Assembly (NCBI GenBank): GCA_903813345.2
Contig: CAIIXF020000001.1
Span: 44,347,885-44,411,884 of the forward strand
DNA length: 64,000 nt
Source: Owenia fusiformis
Taxonomy: Eukaryota; Annelida; Polychaeta; Sabellida; Oweniidae
Direction: 5' to 3'
Shown: positions 44,701-57,301 of the stretch, in pieces
Numbering within the stretch: position 1 is the first letter of the stretch
Layout: each line of letters starts with the position of its first letter
Program-made: the position numbers and the translations under genes
Notes under the pieces: model-generated
The model's input: only the letters and a program-made list of their open reading frames with translations
What the model was told of the DNA's origin: nothing
The model's database searches: none

Positions 44701-47700
44701 TAAAGCAGTGGATTGAGGGCTTCTTCGTTGGTAATTAGTAGGTACTGTAGGTGAATATGTGGTAAGGCTCAACATGCAAAAAGGTCCAGGAGGGTCTTTC
44801 CTATCGCAACATCCTTCTTTAATGACCAACTTTGATCAGAATTTTGAAAATGAAAATTTTAGATCAATTTGAGGAAAGAGTCCCAAAGAGAAAGGAAGCA
44901 CTTCCAGGGTTTTTGGGTGCAAATCTCTCAAATGGATACATCACCCAGTTGCCTCAATTCATAGTGATCATCTTGCCTTGTAAACTGAACACACCTGCAT
45001 ACCATTGTTTGACCTTAAGGAACAGTTTGAAAGGTATCAGGTTGTTGCCCTAACTATAAATATCTTACTGTTAGTAATCACTGCCTAATATGAGAAATTT
45101 GTTTTTAACATTTTCTTCAGAATTTACTCAGATAAGATAGGCACTACTGTGAAGATTAAGAGTTTTAAGCAGCAAGCAGATATACTTATATAATAAAGGG
45201 CCAGTATCGGTAATACTAATCCTAAATTACACCACATCTTTCAATCATAATGATATGTAACCTGCACCATCAATAGACTGTTATTTGCTAAAGTTTGAAA
45301 CTGTTTCTACTGAAGAATCTGTATTAATTTAACTATTTGTGCTGTTGGTACTTGATATTTTCAGATTTTCAGTCTTGATAGTGCAAAATACAGGTCAGAA
45401 TGAATTAAAAAAAAATATTTGGGATTATTTAGATTCAGAATTGTAGATCCTTTAAGATGAAATTGCTCAGTCATTTTGTAATCTAAGACGGAAAAACATT
45501 TGCTATAGCAACTGAATGGATGAGTAAGTGACATTTAGTTAACATGAACCTTTTAGCAGTTGAAATTATTTCATAGCTCAAGCATTAGTAAGATAAAATA
45601 AACTGGTCATGGTGACCTTCATTCACTGAAATATTTAGTTTATCAGAGGAAAAAGTCTTCAATACTTTAAGGTTGTTTTTTCTTAGATCTTTCTCACCCA
45701 TATAACATGGCTATATAAAAAAATAAAATGTACTCTACAATCATCAGATTTATCAAAATATACAACATCCCCTTGATGCTATTCTTATTTCATAGTTTTT
45801 ACTAAAAGACATGTTCATACTGAACATTTGTAATCATTCAACGAAAAGAATCTGTAACCATACATAACAGAATATTGATCAACATTTAAAAAAGGTATTG
45901 CAATTAGCTCCTCTGCCTAAAAATAGTTACCTAAAGCCTTCAGTAAACAATTGTCAAAACCAATAGGGGCAAAAGGGGGAAAATGGCAACATCAAAAATT
46001 GACTGTGTCCAGCCTTTTTTCACCAAAATACGTTTTCAAAAAAGGAAAACATTTTTTCATATTGATTACTTGAAAGAGACCAACAGTAGGAACAAATGGG
46101 AAAATGGCAACAATCAAAAATTGACCGTGTCCAGCCCATTTTCACCAAAATATGTTTTCAAAAAAGGAAAACATTTTTTCATAATGATTACTTGAAAGAA
46201 AGAGATCAACAGTAGGAACAAATAAATATGTTATTAAGCTAAAGAAAAGATATGCCATTGAAGTAAAATATTTTTGACTTTAATAAATACAATTTCTATG
46301 TTTTCAGGTTATCCCTTTGCGTTCTTCCATAGACAGTTCCTCCATGGAAAAGCAGCCATTTTGCAGCATCTTTATTTTATATCAGTAGGACTATGGATCT
46401 GCTATTTCAATTTTGGTAAGTAAGATATTAGATATAAAGCTGCATGTGGTTAGGGCCTTAATAAAGGATTTCCATGGTTACCCATTCTTGATTACCAGAC
46501 CCCCTATTATTTACCATCTACTTTGCAAAAAGAGAAGTATAGTTAGTTGTATCATTTTGGTGGTCATAACTTCAAAAGTATTGCATTGATTTGATTGATT
46601 AGTTTATTAGTTACAATGTAAAAACAATGTCAAGAAGTTTTGGCAAAATATTCAATTAAAATGATTGCCATTTTTATTGTTTTATGAGAACTATTTTGAT
46701 GATAAGTCCAAAAGAATCACATATATTAATTGGATATTTTATCAAAAATTCTTGCAAAATGGCTGCAACTTATAAGTTTATTAGCTATCACTCAGGCATA
46801 ATAGTATATAATTGTGTTATACATGATTTATGACACACCTGCAGTGTCATTTGTAGATTGCAAAACTGAAGAAAATTACTTAGAAATCTTTAAACCCCAC
46901 AATTACCTATCAGTTGTTCATTATGTCACTAACATGAATTATATTTGCTCTATAGGGAATATACTAAAATATATAATTTATATCATGAATAAAAATGATA
47001 CATTCCTACCCTGATACCCACTAACTAGCAGTTCTATACTTGTCCTCTGAGTATGTCAGATGTTTTTCCAGTTTTGGTGCTATGAACTCCAAATTAGGTG
47101 GTGATTTCTGATTCTGATTGCTGGAAGGATTAAATCAAAGAATTCATTTTTATTTTAAAGGGTGTAGACAAAATCCCCTTTTAGATTGGGACATAATTAA
47201 TGTTGCACCTTCTGTAGCATCCTAATTGAGTTGAACTTAAAAGAAATAACATCTTTCTCTTCTAAATTAACAGCAATCTGACATGGAATTATAGAATTTG
47301 CTCCATGTCATTCTAACCTTTAGGCCCTGTTGAACATACATGATAGATTGCTAGTCAAGAATGATGAGTGATATGCAAGAAATGTTGTCTAATACTAATA
47401 ACCCAATGATGTTAATACGAGTTAGTGATAATGCTTTGAGCTCTCCAAGCCAATCGGAACTTGTCATCTCCATTCGCCAGAAGGATGATTTTTTATATTT
47501 GGTCATTTTCTCTGGAGTTACTGTTTACTAAGGCTGCATTTTTGTACCTGATTTTTTGACTGTGTGCAAGATTTTAATCCTAAAAAGTAGCTAGATTGTG
47601 GTTAGGTTGCATGATAGTTGCTGTTAAAACAGTTTAAATATTACGCAACTGTATCAAATTCACTTACTCTGTGATACAAAAATATGCCCTTAGTATTGAC

Positions 47701-50700
47701 CATCAATATTCATTATTTAACACATTTCTTTGTGCTCGCTGATCGGTTTAAAAAATGGCAGCGTGATATGTTTGAAATCTTGATTCATGACCCCCGCTGT
47801 GACCGCCATTGGCAGTGAGAATTGGGCTGCTTAAACTGTAAAAGTATCTCAACTGTTCAGAGATTACTATTCAGCTTACTTCTGCGCTCATGGTACTGAA
47901 AGATCTTGAATCAAACAATAAAGTAATCATTCTTTTTTTGGCTGCGACCATATATGATATAATATTGATATATGGAAATCATAATACAGATTGATTTCTT
48001 GAGAAAATCCTATAAAATAAATATCTGTAGAAGTAAATAATCATAATAAACACCAATTTATTTGATTAGAGCATTAGAAGTGATTCCACCACACTGCTAT
48101 TAAATGTGAACATTTATATAACATGTGTGACTACATTACATTCACCAATCTGTATTGATTACAGTCATTGAAAATTATGTTTACATTGTTGGTACATATG
48201 TGCATCTAATATCAACAACACATATCTCCAAATGTGATTATGTAATACCATAGGTGTAAAGGTCCCTGATTAATGTTAGCACATATAACCCATATATGAC
48301 CCCATATATTCAATGACATGTTACTAGCCCATTTTCGTATATGGCAGAGTTTCAAGAAAATCATAGACATATTTCAAAGACTCTATATCTTTAGGACCCA
48401 AGTATTACTACAAGTGTGAACCATGTTCACTCTGGATGCATACCAGTGGTAATTCCTCCAAAACTTTTACTTAGTGGGGTCCAAATTTTGATTTTATCAC
48501 TGCTGATTTAACATTTTGAAGTATGCCCTGAGGCCCAGAGGCTAGTAAAAATAATGATCATTCAACCTATGTTGATAAGATTATATTTTTAATTCAAAAC
48601 CAACCTGTTGAAAAGGGTTATACAGTTACAGCATTGGCTTTGTGAATAGGATCTATCTCTGCATTGTTTACATTTATTTTATTGTGAAGAAAAATTACTG
48701 TATTATTGATTTGTGTCCTAATTAACTGTTTGTGGCTAGAATAAGTGCAGTGATCTTCCTAGCAAGAGGTTGCAGCACCTACCTGAGATTTTGAAATTAG
48801 ACTTGCACCCACCTGAAAATCTATTTGCATCCACTTGAAAATGAGAAAAATCATGAAAAATGGGCATATTTCATAATTTCAGTCTGAATTGTGAAAATGA
48901 GAATTTTGCACCCACTTGAGTAAAGATCATGTGGAGAACGCTGAAGTGATTAAATTCGAATCCTCAAAGTACTATAAGTTTTTATTATATGTTTCAGGGT
49001 TTGCAGTTATTCACTCTTTAGCTAACATACTGCTGATCTATGTGCTACTTGTGACTGTGGGTGGAACACAGCTCTCTGTGGGCCTGGCGTTAATAGGAAA
49101 TATGGTAATACCGTATTCTCTGTAATTAACGCCCAGGGCGGTTAGAAAATTGAAAGTACATCATTCAGACCATTCTGATTTTTTGTGATAGATTCTTCAA
49201 TTCTTGTTGATTCCTCAATGTTTCTTGAACTTTGTGAAGCGGGGTGGGCTCTTATTAGAGGGTGGGCGATAATTACAGAGAATGCGGTATATTTATTTGT
49301 GCTTATTTGAATGGGTTAAAAAACAAATGATGAAATTCTTGTCAAAATTGCTAAATCAATGTAAGCAACAAGCAAGAATGTAAGTCCAATGTTAATTAGA
49401 CTTTTACCACACTTTCAAATTTGATTGGTTACATAAATGTCTGTCAGTACCTACATGTACTTATGTCCAATTTCTTTGTTTTTCAGTCGTATCTTTTATA
49501 TGGTTACCTACTTCCAAAAGACACTGATAACTATGACATTTCCTGGACCACCCCTCATTGTGTGCTCACACTTCGCCTTACCTCCCTTGTGTTTGACATC
49601 TATGATGGTAGACGAAAGCAGAACAATGTAAGTTCATAATATGATGACAAAAATGCAAATTCTGTTTTTATGTTACCACCAAGATGTATCGTTAGAGCCA
49701 CTGTTTTTGTAACCAGCTTTAGGTGTTTGGTGTTAATCTTGCAGTGCATTTTATCATGTTAATTCCTTGTATATGGTTTCTAAAAGATAACATTATTTAG
49801 CTTTAAAATTGCTTCAATTTGTAGACTCCTAATTATATGTAACCCATTCTAATCGAGTTATCTTCATCAATGTTCAAAAACATAATATGCTTTTGAGAGG
49901 GTTCATCTTCTGCAAAGTTCTAAAAACGACTGTATATTTGACTGATTTGACAACATATTGATTTGTTTATTCCTGTCAATTGTTGTATTGTATTACATGT
50001 TTTTTAACTTCCTACTTTTCTAGGCCAAACTCTCAGCAGAACAAGAATCAACAGCTTTAGACAAGGTGCCATCTTTAATTGAGATTCTTGGGCAAACTTA
50101 CTACTTTGGGGGCTTCATGGTGGGACCCCAGGTAAGTTTTCATCAAATTCTATAATCTGATCTCGAGGATGTCAATGTTTTAGAAGTTTTGTGATAAAGC
50201 TTGTCATTGTGATTGTAGGTAAACTGACCCCATATATCCCAAACTTTGACCTTGTATGTAAAATTGTACACATGTTTCAGATTACCAAGTTGAAAGGAAA
50301 GAAACCCAAAATCATCATAAACATCTTGGTTTTGTTCATCAAAATAGAGCTCAGAAAGTGTGAGATAATGTCACATTCTGATATTACTGATTAACTATGA
50401 TCTTTGTTCTTTTTCCAGTTCTCCATGAGACGATATTTAGACTTTGTGAATGGAGAATTCTCTGATAAAATAACAGGTGGTCCCCCTGCAAGGTAAAGAA
50501 CTTCTTCATATTAATAATATTTTTTGATGAAATTACTAAAAAAAATAATATCAAAAAATTGAAATGAAAAAACAATAGACTACATTCTATTAGTTCTAAT
50601 AACACTGGTTTTAAGATAAAGTAAACTCCAAAAACTTCGAAATTGTAACATCACTTGGAAATTGGAATCATAGAAAATAAACAAAGGTACAATACTGCAA

Positions 50701-53700
50701 TAAGGATGTCATAATGTTTTATTATTAAGAAATTCATCAGTACTACATGCATTTATTGTTTCAGTGTAAAGCCGGGTCTGTCGAGGCTAGTTCTAGGATT
50801 ATGTTATACCTTACTTTTCCAAATCCTTTCTGTATATACACCTGATTCATATCTCACAGATCCAGAATTTCTAGTAAGTACATAGTTGTCTTTGATTCAT
50901 CATTTTAGACTTACAGTATGCCGTAGCCAGGATTTGTCAAGGGGGGGTTCACTTTTTGAAAAATTCCAGGAGGGGTTCACTTGTGACAATTTTGGTCCAA
51001 AAATGGCCAAAATCACTTAAAAAGTGCTCAGAATGGTGAAAAACTGCATGATTTTGAAGGATTCTTTGGCCAGGGGGGGGGGGGTTCGCTCCAACCCATC
51101 GAACCCCCCCCTGGCTACGGGCCTGATTCAGTCCTTAGATGTTACTCAACTGCATAGGGTGACACTGTAAGTTTGAGAGATAGCTAGTATGGATAGCCAA
51201 TGGAGACCAGAGTCCTCAGACATCAATAATTGGTCATGTTCATTTGACATAATGAACATGTACCAGTTTGTCAATGAAGTTCTTGCAAAAAATCATTATA
51301 ATTTTCTTTTTGTTGATATGTATTTAGTTTTGTCACAAAAACAGCTACTGTTATTGATTGGTCAAAAGTTATGATGGTGATGATTATTTCAGAATTCCAC
51401 GTTGCTCTACAAACTACTTTACATCCTGATTTGGGGAAGAGTCTTTCTATTCAAATACAATGGCTGCTGGCTCATCACAGTAAGTTAAACAAAAAATATA
51501 TTCAAAATTTTATATTAATTTCCGTTCTTCAGATTTGCGATAATTTCACGGTTATATAGAAAATGCCTCATTATGTAGTCGTGATAATTTTGAACAAGTA
51601 CTTGTTTTAAATCTAATGATCAATAACTTCCAACATTAATAGACTTGACTCGATCTTTCAGTCTATAAATTACACAATTCATGAAATATGAAACACACCT
51701 TGTTTTCTGTAAATATCAAAACTAAAAAATATTGATCTGGTAACCACATTTTTGCCTTCTTTAATAAATATGAAATGTACTCAACACCTGGGTATTTCTA
51801 GGTGTTTGTACTTCTTATATTACACACGTACAAAGTAATTTTTTAAGCTTTGATGATAATTTTCAGTTAGCAAGTTACAGGTTGCTACCATTTTAGAGGT
51901 TACAAATTGTTTGAGGTGACAAATGTTCGTTATTTTTATATATCTTCATCAGGTAAACTGAATCAAAGTTTCCAGTTTTTTCCAGTTTACCTGATGAATA
52001 CATTGAAATATATTGAAAATCTGTTATCTCAAACAATTGTTTGTTTTAAATACTTGTTAACAGAATACATTTTATTTGTTGATAGGAGTTATATAAAGGT
52101 TGAGCAACTTTAATTGTTCATTATTGATTTATTTGCAGGAAGGAGCATGCTTAGTGACAGGTCTTTCATATAATGGGAAAGACAAGAATGGGAATGATCT
52201 CTGGGATGGGTGTGCGAATATCATACCATATTACTGTGAAGTAGGCGATACTGGTCAGAAACTCATACAAGGATTCAATATAAACACCAATCTATGGATG
52301 GCAAAGTAGGTGTATGGACAGTGTAACATTTTAATTGAGCTAGAAATAATTTAATGCTACAAAAACTACAATAATTTGAATCTTTTAAGGACACATTGAA
52401 AGCATTTTTGGCATTAAGTCATCGAAACAACCACTAAACTGATGATCAGTTGTATTTTTTATGTCTAATTGTCAAATTTCCCAAATTTTTAACCTCAAAG
52501 ATGGTTATTACTAGTTAAGGTATTCAACCTTTAAATGATTTTTATTATCGCACTTTGAAAAAGTGCTATATTGTCGTCGTCTTGTGCTGTTGGGCGGGCG
52601 TTTGGGCGTGCGGGCGGGCGGGACATAAACCAAATCTTGTCATCAAATTTCCAGGATAACTGCTTACCTGTTCAACTTGAAATTTTTACAGATGCAAGAG
52701 CAGACTAGTACCAAGATCTGATTAGGTTAAGGGCATGCTGGGTAAACTATGTGGCGGCCATTTTGAATTTTTCAACAAATTTTGTCATCAAAATTCCAGG
52801 AAAACCACTTATCCGTTCAACTTGAAATTTTTACAGATGCAAGAGCAGACTATTGCCAAGATCTGATTAGGTTTTGGGTATGCTGGCTGAATTACATGGT
52901 GGCCATTTTGAATTTTTGAATTTGGCGGCCATTTTGAATTTTTCAACTTGCTCCAAATTGACCAAATTTTTTTTAAAAACATCTACAAGTTCTCAGAAGT
53001 TCAAATCTGACCTTAGATTTCAGATTTGACCTTTCATTCACCTTCAGTGACCTTGAAAAGGTCAAAAAAGTTGATTTTCTAAATTGATATTTTGGATTTA
53101 AATTTAGGTCAGCTTAATTACAAAACACCTACTGAGGTCTGAAAAAGTGAAATTTTCAAGGTCGAAAGTCAAGGTCATTAAACTAGGTCACAAATGATGT
53201 TATCCAAGTTTCTCAAAGTTTGAGACTACAAATCAATTCTTGTCATCAAAATTCCAAGAAAACCGCTAACCTGTTCAACTTGAAATTTTTACACGTGCAA
53301 TAGCAGACTAGTGCCAAGATCTGATTAGGTTAAGGGCATGCTGGGTAAACTACGTGGTGGCCATTTTGAATTTTTCAACAAATCTTGTCATCAAAATTCC
53401 AGGAAAACCACTTATCCGTTCAACTTGAAATTTTTACAGATGCAAGAACAGACTATTGCCAAAATCTGATTAGGTTTTGGGTATGCTGGCTGAATTACAT
53501 GGTGGCCATTTTGAATTTTTCAATTTGGCGGCCATTTTGAATTTTTCAACTTGCTCCAAATTGACCAAATTTTTTTTTTAAAAACATCTACAAGTTCTCA
53601 GAAGTTCAAATCTGACCTTAGATTTCAGATTTGACCTTTCGTTGACCTTCAGTGGCCTTGAAAAGGTCAAAAATTTGATTTTCTAAATTGATATTTTTGA

Positions 53701-55204
53701 TTTAAATTTAGGTCAGCTAATTACAAAAGACCTACTGAGGTCTGAAAAAGTGAAATTTTCAAGGTCGAAGGTCATCAAATTAGGTCTCAAACAATGTTAT
53801 CTAAATTTTCCCAAAGTTCAAGACTACAAATAAATTCTTGTCATCAAAATTGCAGGAAAACCGCTAACCTTGTCAACTTGAAATGTTTACAGATGCAAGA
53901 GCAGAGTAGTGCCAAGGTCTGATTAGGTTTTGGCCATGCTGGGTAAATTGCATGGTGGCCAGTTTGCTCTTCAAAGTGCGATATTTATCACTGTGTGTCT
54001 TGTTTTTATTTATGAGATGTCATGAATCATGTGAATGCAGCTATTACAATATATTTTTTTTTCAGGTATGTATTTAAACGCCTTAAATTCCTTGGCAACA
54101 AAGATCTCTCTCAACTGTGTACTCTCTTGTTCCTAGCTGTGTGGCACGGCACAAACTCTGGATATTTCATCAACTTCTGCTTAGAGTTTCTCATCATTAA
54201 ATGTGAAAGAGAGGTAAGACTTCGATCATTAGAGAATTATCTATAATATATCCATGTACATGTAGTATTGTCAATTGTGAGAAGCCAAAAGATCTGTTGA
54301 CTAGGGTTTGTGGGTCCCACAACTAATTATTTGTTATAGCACAGGTCCCATGGTACATTATTGAACAATAAGAAATAATTTGATACCTATCACAATACTT
54401 CTGAAAAGTTTGATTCAATGGAATTTAGAAATAATATGAATCATTACATTCAGGTACAATTTTATTCATGAGAAAAAGCCCATGGAGCTCTTATGATTAA
54501 AGGCAAAATAGAATGATTTCCAAAATATGATCTTAACAACTAAATATTTTTGATTTATTTGCAGGTTGGAAGTGTTGTAGATCTTAATCCCACTCTACAC
54601 GCTATACACACAAGCAAGCTCACATATCCCATAATATGGTTCATCAAGCGGTGCTGCATTCTCATTGGTCTAGGATATGCTCTTATTGGCTTTGCATTAC
54701 TAGACTTTGACAAATGGTTAACAGTAAGTGATGCAATATCATAGATGTCTCTGACCCCGCCCATTTGTACCTACTCTAACCTGATGTTGTGTGGAATGTT
54801 GTACACTGTTTATGAAATGTTACCCTGCATGCAGAGTTATAACTCGATGAAGCTCTCTTTTAAGAAGCGAAGTTGAACGAATGCAATAGGGTAATGAAAT
54901 GAATAAGGGGATACAAGAATGCTTGATGCAGAACTTGTGATCTAACTGATATTCATTTTATATGGCTAATGCTAGTCAAATACCATTGTAATTTGCATGT
55001 TTTGCCAGTGTACAATGACATATTTGCATATATTGCAGGTTTGAAATGGTAGATTTTGTTGTATTGCAGGTATACAATGGTACTTACTGGTTGCCTTTTA
55101 TCATCTACTTAACTGTCCCCATATGGAAAGTGCCTCTAAAAGTCATCTTCCCTCCAGTAAAGTCCAGGCAGAATGGTGAGCAAAATCACAATACAGACAA
55201 GTAA
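41797..55204 (+). CDS. LPCAT3: LPCAT3-type lysophospholipid acyltransferase (MBOAT family)
   Basis: ER-membrane enzyme that transfers polyunsaturated acyl groups from acyl-CoA to lysophospholipids, chiefly lysophosphatidylcholine (Lands cycle). Twelve exons: 41797-41893, 46308-46415, 48998-49104, 49487-49627, 50024-50131, 50419-50492, 50765-50873, 51393-51479, 52139-52305, 54066-54213, 54565-54723 and 55070-55204. They sum to 1,440 bp, 479 residues plus stop (human 487). Start ATG 41797 has A at -3 and G at +4. Family strings are YDISWTTPHCVLTLRL, GGFMVGPQFSMRRYLDFVNG, ACLVTGLSYNGKD, FNINTNLWMAKYVFKRLKFL and LLFLAVWHGTNSGYF. The MBOAT catalytic His is about residue 360 (in WHG) and the conserved Asn lies in FNINTN (about 324-328). 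Many hydrophobic segments fit a multi-pass protein. The C-terminus (QNHNTDK) lacks the dilysine ER-retrieval signal of the human enzyme. Confidence 0.96.
41894..46307. other. LPCAT3 intron 1, with small repeats
   Basis: A 4.4-kb AT-rich intron. It holds a G-rich repeat fragment near 42640-42700 and an imperfect tandem duplication at 45984-46220 (two copies of about 123 bp sharing CCAGCC, CACCAAAATA and GGAAAACATTTTTTCAT). An antisense open frame at 42021-42350 is discussed under rejected items. No other gene was seen. Confidence 0.65.
46416..48997. other. LPCAT3 intron 2, no gene seen
   Basis: About 2.6 kb. Near 48740-48930 there is a dispersed-repeat-like stretch with repeated TTGCACCCAC(C/T)TGA. 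No coding signal or clear terminal repeats. Confidence 0.6.
49111..49287. mobile_element. TA-flanked MITE abutting the LPCAT3 exon 3 splice donor
   Basis: The left terminus CCGTATTCTCTGTAATTA with ACGCCC faces GGGCGATAATTACAGAGAATGCGG. TA lies immediately outside both ends (49109-49110 and 49288-49289), as in Tc1/mariner-type insertions. The left TA is positions +5/+6 of the intron that begins GTAATA after exon 3. Confidence 0.78.
50920..51122. repeat. GCCGTAGCCAGG-ended MITE-like element in LPCAT3 intron 7
   Basis: GCCGTAGCCAGG at the left faces CCTGGCTACGGGC at the right, each next to a G or C run. The interior repeats ggttcactt and AATGGCCAAAAT. A one-ended relative (CTCGTAGCCAGC..GGGGGGTTC) lies near 57736-57870. 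Confidence 0.7.
52547..53982. mobile_element. 1.4-kb element with ATCGCACTTTGAA termini in LPCAT3 intron 9
   Basis: ATCGCACTTTGAA (52547) faces TTCAAAGTGCGAT (to 53982), and ATT lies on both outer sides. The interior is two and a part copies of a roughly 615-bp unit (starting with TCATCAAAATTCCAGGAAAA, then ACTTGAAATTTTTACAGATG). Each unit contains the reverse complement of the satellite core seen in laminin introns 30 and 41 (AAATCTGACCTTAGATTTCA and ACCTTGAAAAGGTC). No transposase seen. Confidence 0.7.
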
Positions 55205-56304
55205 GTTAAATGTTCACCACCAAAAAGTTGTGATCTGTTGGTGGTGACATTGTTATAGCCAGCATTTCTTTGGAAGTGACATTCATTCTGTAACAATTGT
55301 TACAATTTTCTCACCATTTGCAAATATTATATTAATTATTAACACAGATTATAATTTGTGACTTTTCTGTATTATTCAAGTATTCCAATTTGATGAATGC
55401 ATGGAAAGATATATATGTATGCATATTCTAATCCATTGCTTATATTTTCAGACAATCCAAGACAGAGTAAAACATATAACTAAAACACAGTCAGCATGTA
55501 TATTTAAAAACAGGGAGCAGCCAGTCCTTAGAACACACAAATCAACACATGGGATTTTTATTTTCAAGGTTCACTCCATAGATTGTTTTACTGAATAGTG
55601 TAATATTATTCATATAGTGCACAAACAACATTGCATTGAAATAGTCATGCAGTTATTAAGCCAATATCAATTTCAAAATGATATTACCAAGTTTACTGTC
55701 AGTTTAGAAACCAAAGATGTTATTTTACCAATATTGACAGAAAAGGTATGTGTTTATCCATAGGTTTGTCACGTGTCAGTGGTATATGTGTCCTTGTTTT
55801 ATCTTGATAAAGTGACTATTCCAAGTCGGACCACGAAGCCTGATGATCTAGACCGTCTATCCCATTGACATAACCAAAATATACAACATGTAAGAGACTA
55901 GGTCAATATTTCAATGTTCATTTCAGATTGACATTTGGTACCCTTCCCTCCAAATCATTGTATTGATAATTTATTGAGTTTAATCAAATTACAAATTGTT
56001 TTAAAAATTCATGGAAACTAGCAAAACAAAGTGATTATGTGCACTCTCAGGATTACTAGGTTCAGCTTTTGGTGTTCAGCCTTTGGCATCTGTACCAAAT
56101 GGCAGGTGGTGACATTTTCCATGTTAATGCCTTATTGTATTTATTACTCACTTGGCATACATTGAATTTGATGTATTGACCATTTCCCTTATTCAGCTCA
56201 ACAGACCAATATATATCCTTTGTACGAAATAAATGGTTGTGAAAGAAGCCTGACAGAATGGGACCATGGAACAGTTATACTCATTATACTGGATTTATTA
56301 CTCA

Positions 56305-57301
56305 CACGGGGTACCATCGAATAATTTTGGCAACGTACCGGAGAACGACATTTTACTAAGAAATGGCAATAATTTAGCACAACATATTTTTTAACTAGAG
56401 TTCTATTTTGATTTTGACAAAAGTAAGTATTCCTTGCAATAACTATTTCATTCATGAGTTTGTAGGAATTCTGTTGGAACCCAGTTCTGATCAAGTACGA
56501 AGTTATTGAAATCGGCGCAGACGGACTTTACTTCGAAAGATGGTTTTTCGATTATAACTTTTCACAACATTTAAGTATAGACTTTTGAAAAAAGTACAGA
56601 ATAGTCCTTATACTTTTGAATAATTCTGTTATTTCTGATTCACACGACTCTGATTTGTTTAATTAAAAAAAAGTTTTAAAAATATTACTTAGGAACGTAA
56701 CCGGAGCTGGGAACGTAACCGGAGCAGATCAGTTGAATTATTTAATCAAAAAAATTAAAATATATGATTTAAAGCACATATACTAATTTACGAACGGGAT
56801 TGTTCGAATGCGTATTTATTAATATATATGCTTTAAATCATATATTTTATTTTTTTAAATTATATAATTCAAGTAATCTGCTCCGGTTACGTTCCCAGCT
56901 CCGGTTACGTTCCTAAGTAATATTTTTAAAACTTTTTTTTTAATTAAACAAATCAGAGTCGTGTGAATCAGAAATAACAGAATTATTCAATAGTATAAGG
57001 ACTATTCTGTACTTTTTTCAAAAGTCTATACTTAAATGCTGTAAAAAGTTATAATCGAAAAACCATCTTTCGGAGTAAAGTCCGACTGCGCCGATTTCAA
57101 TAACTTCGTACTTGATCAGAACTGGGTTCCAACAGAATTCCTACAAACTCATGAATGAAATAGCCATTGCATGGAATACTTACTTTTGTCAAAATCAAAG
57201 TAGAACTCTAGTTGAAAAATATATTGTGCTAAATTATTGCCATTTCTTAGTAAAATGTCGTTCTCCGGTACGTTGCCAAAATTATTCGATGGTACCCCGT
57301 G
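56305..57301. mobile_element. 997-bp near-perfect palindromic DNA element with CAC termini and 5-bp target duplication
   Basis: The left arm begins CACGGGGTACCATCGAATAA and the right arm ends with its exact reverse complement at 57301. The two arms pair almost to the centre near 56800 (loop roughly GGGATTG), with only scattered differences. ACTCA lies directly outside both ends (56300-56304 and 57302-57306), a perfect 5-bp duplication. Each arm holds two GGAACGTAACCGGAGC repeats near 56695-56727 and their mirror near 56880-56912. A terminal CAC and 5-bp duplication are traits of the Transib/ProtoRAG superfamily. No transposase is present, so it is non-autonomous. The open frames of 98 and 85 codons in the arms are mirror copies of each other and look non-coding. 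Confidence 0.85.

Noticed and set aside
55021-55069. Alternative acceptor tattgcag about 30 bases upstream of LPCAT3 exon 12.
   Set aside because: Using it brings an in-frame TAG before the conserved C-terminal segment. The second acceptor at 55070 keeps the frame.
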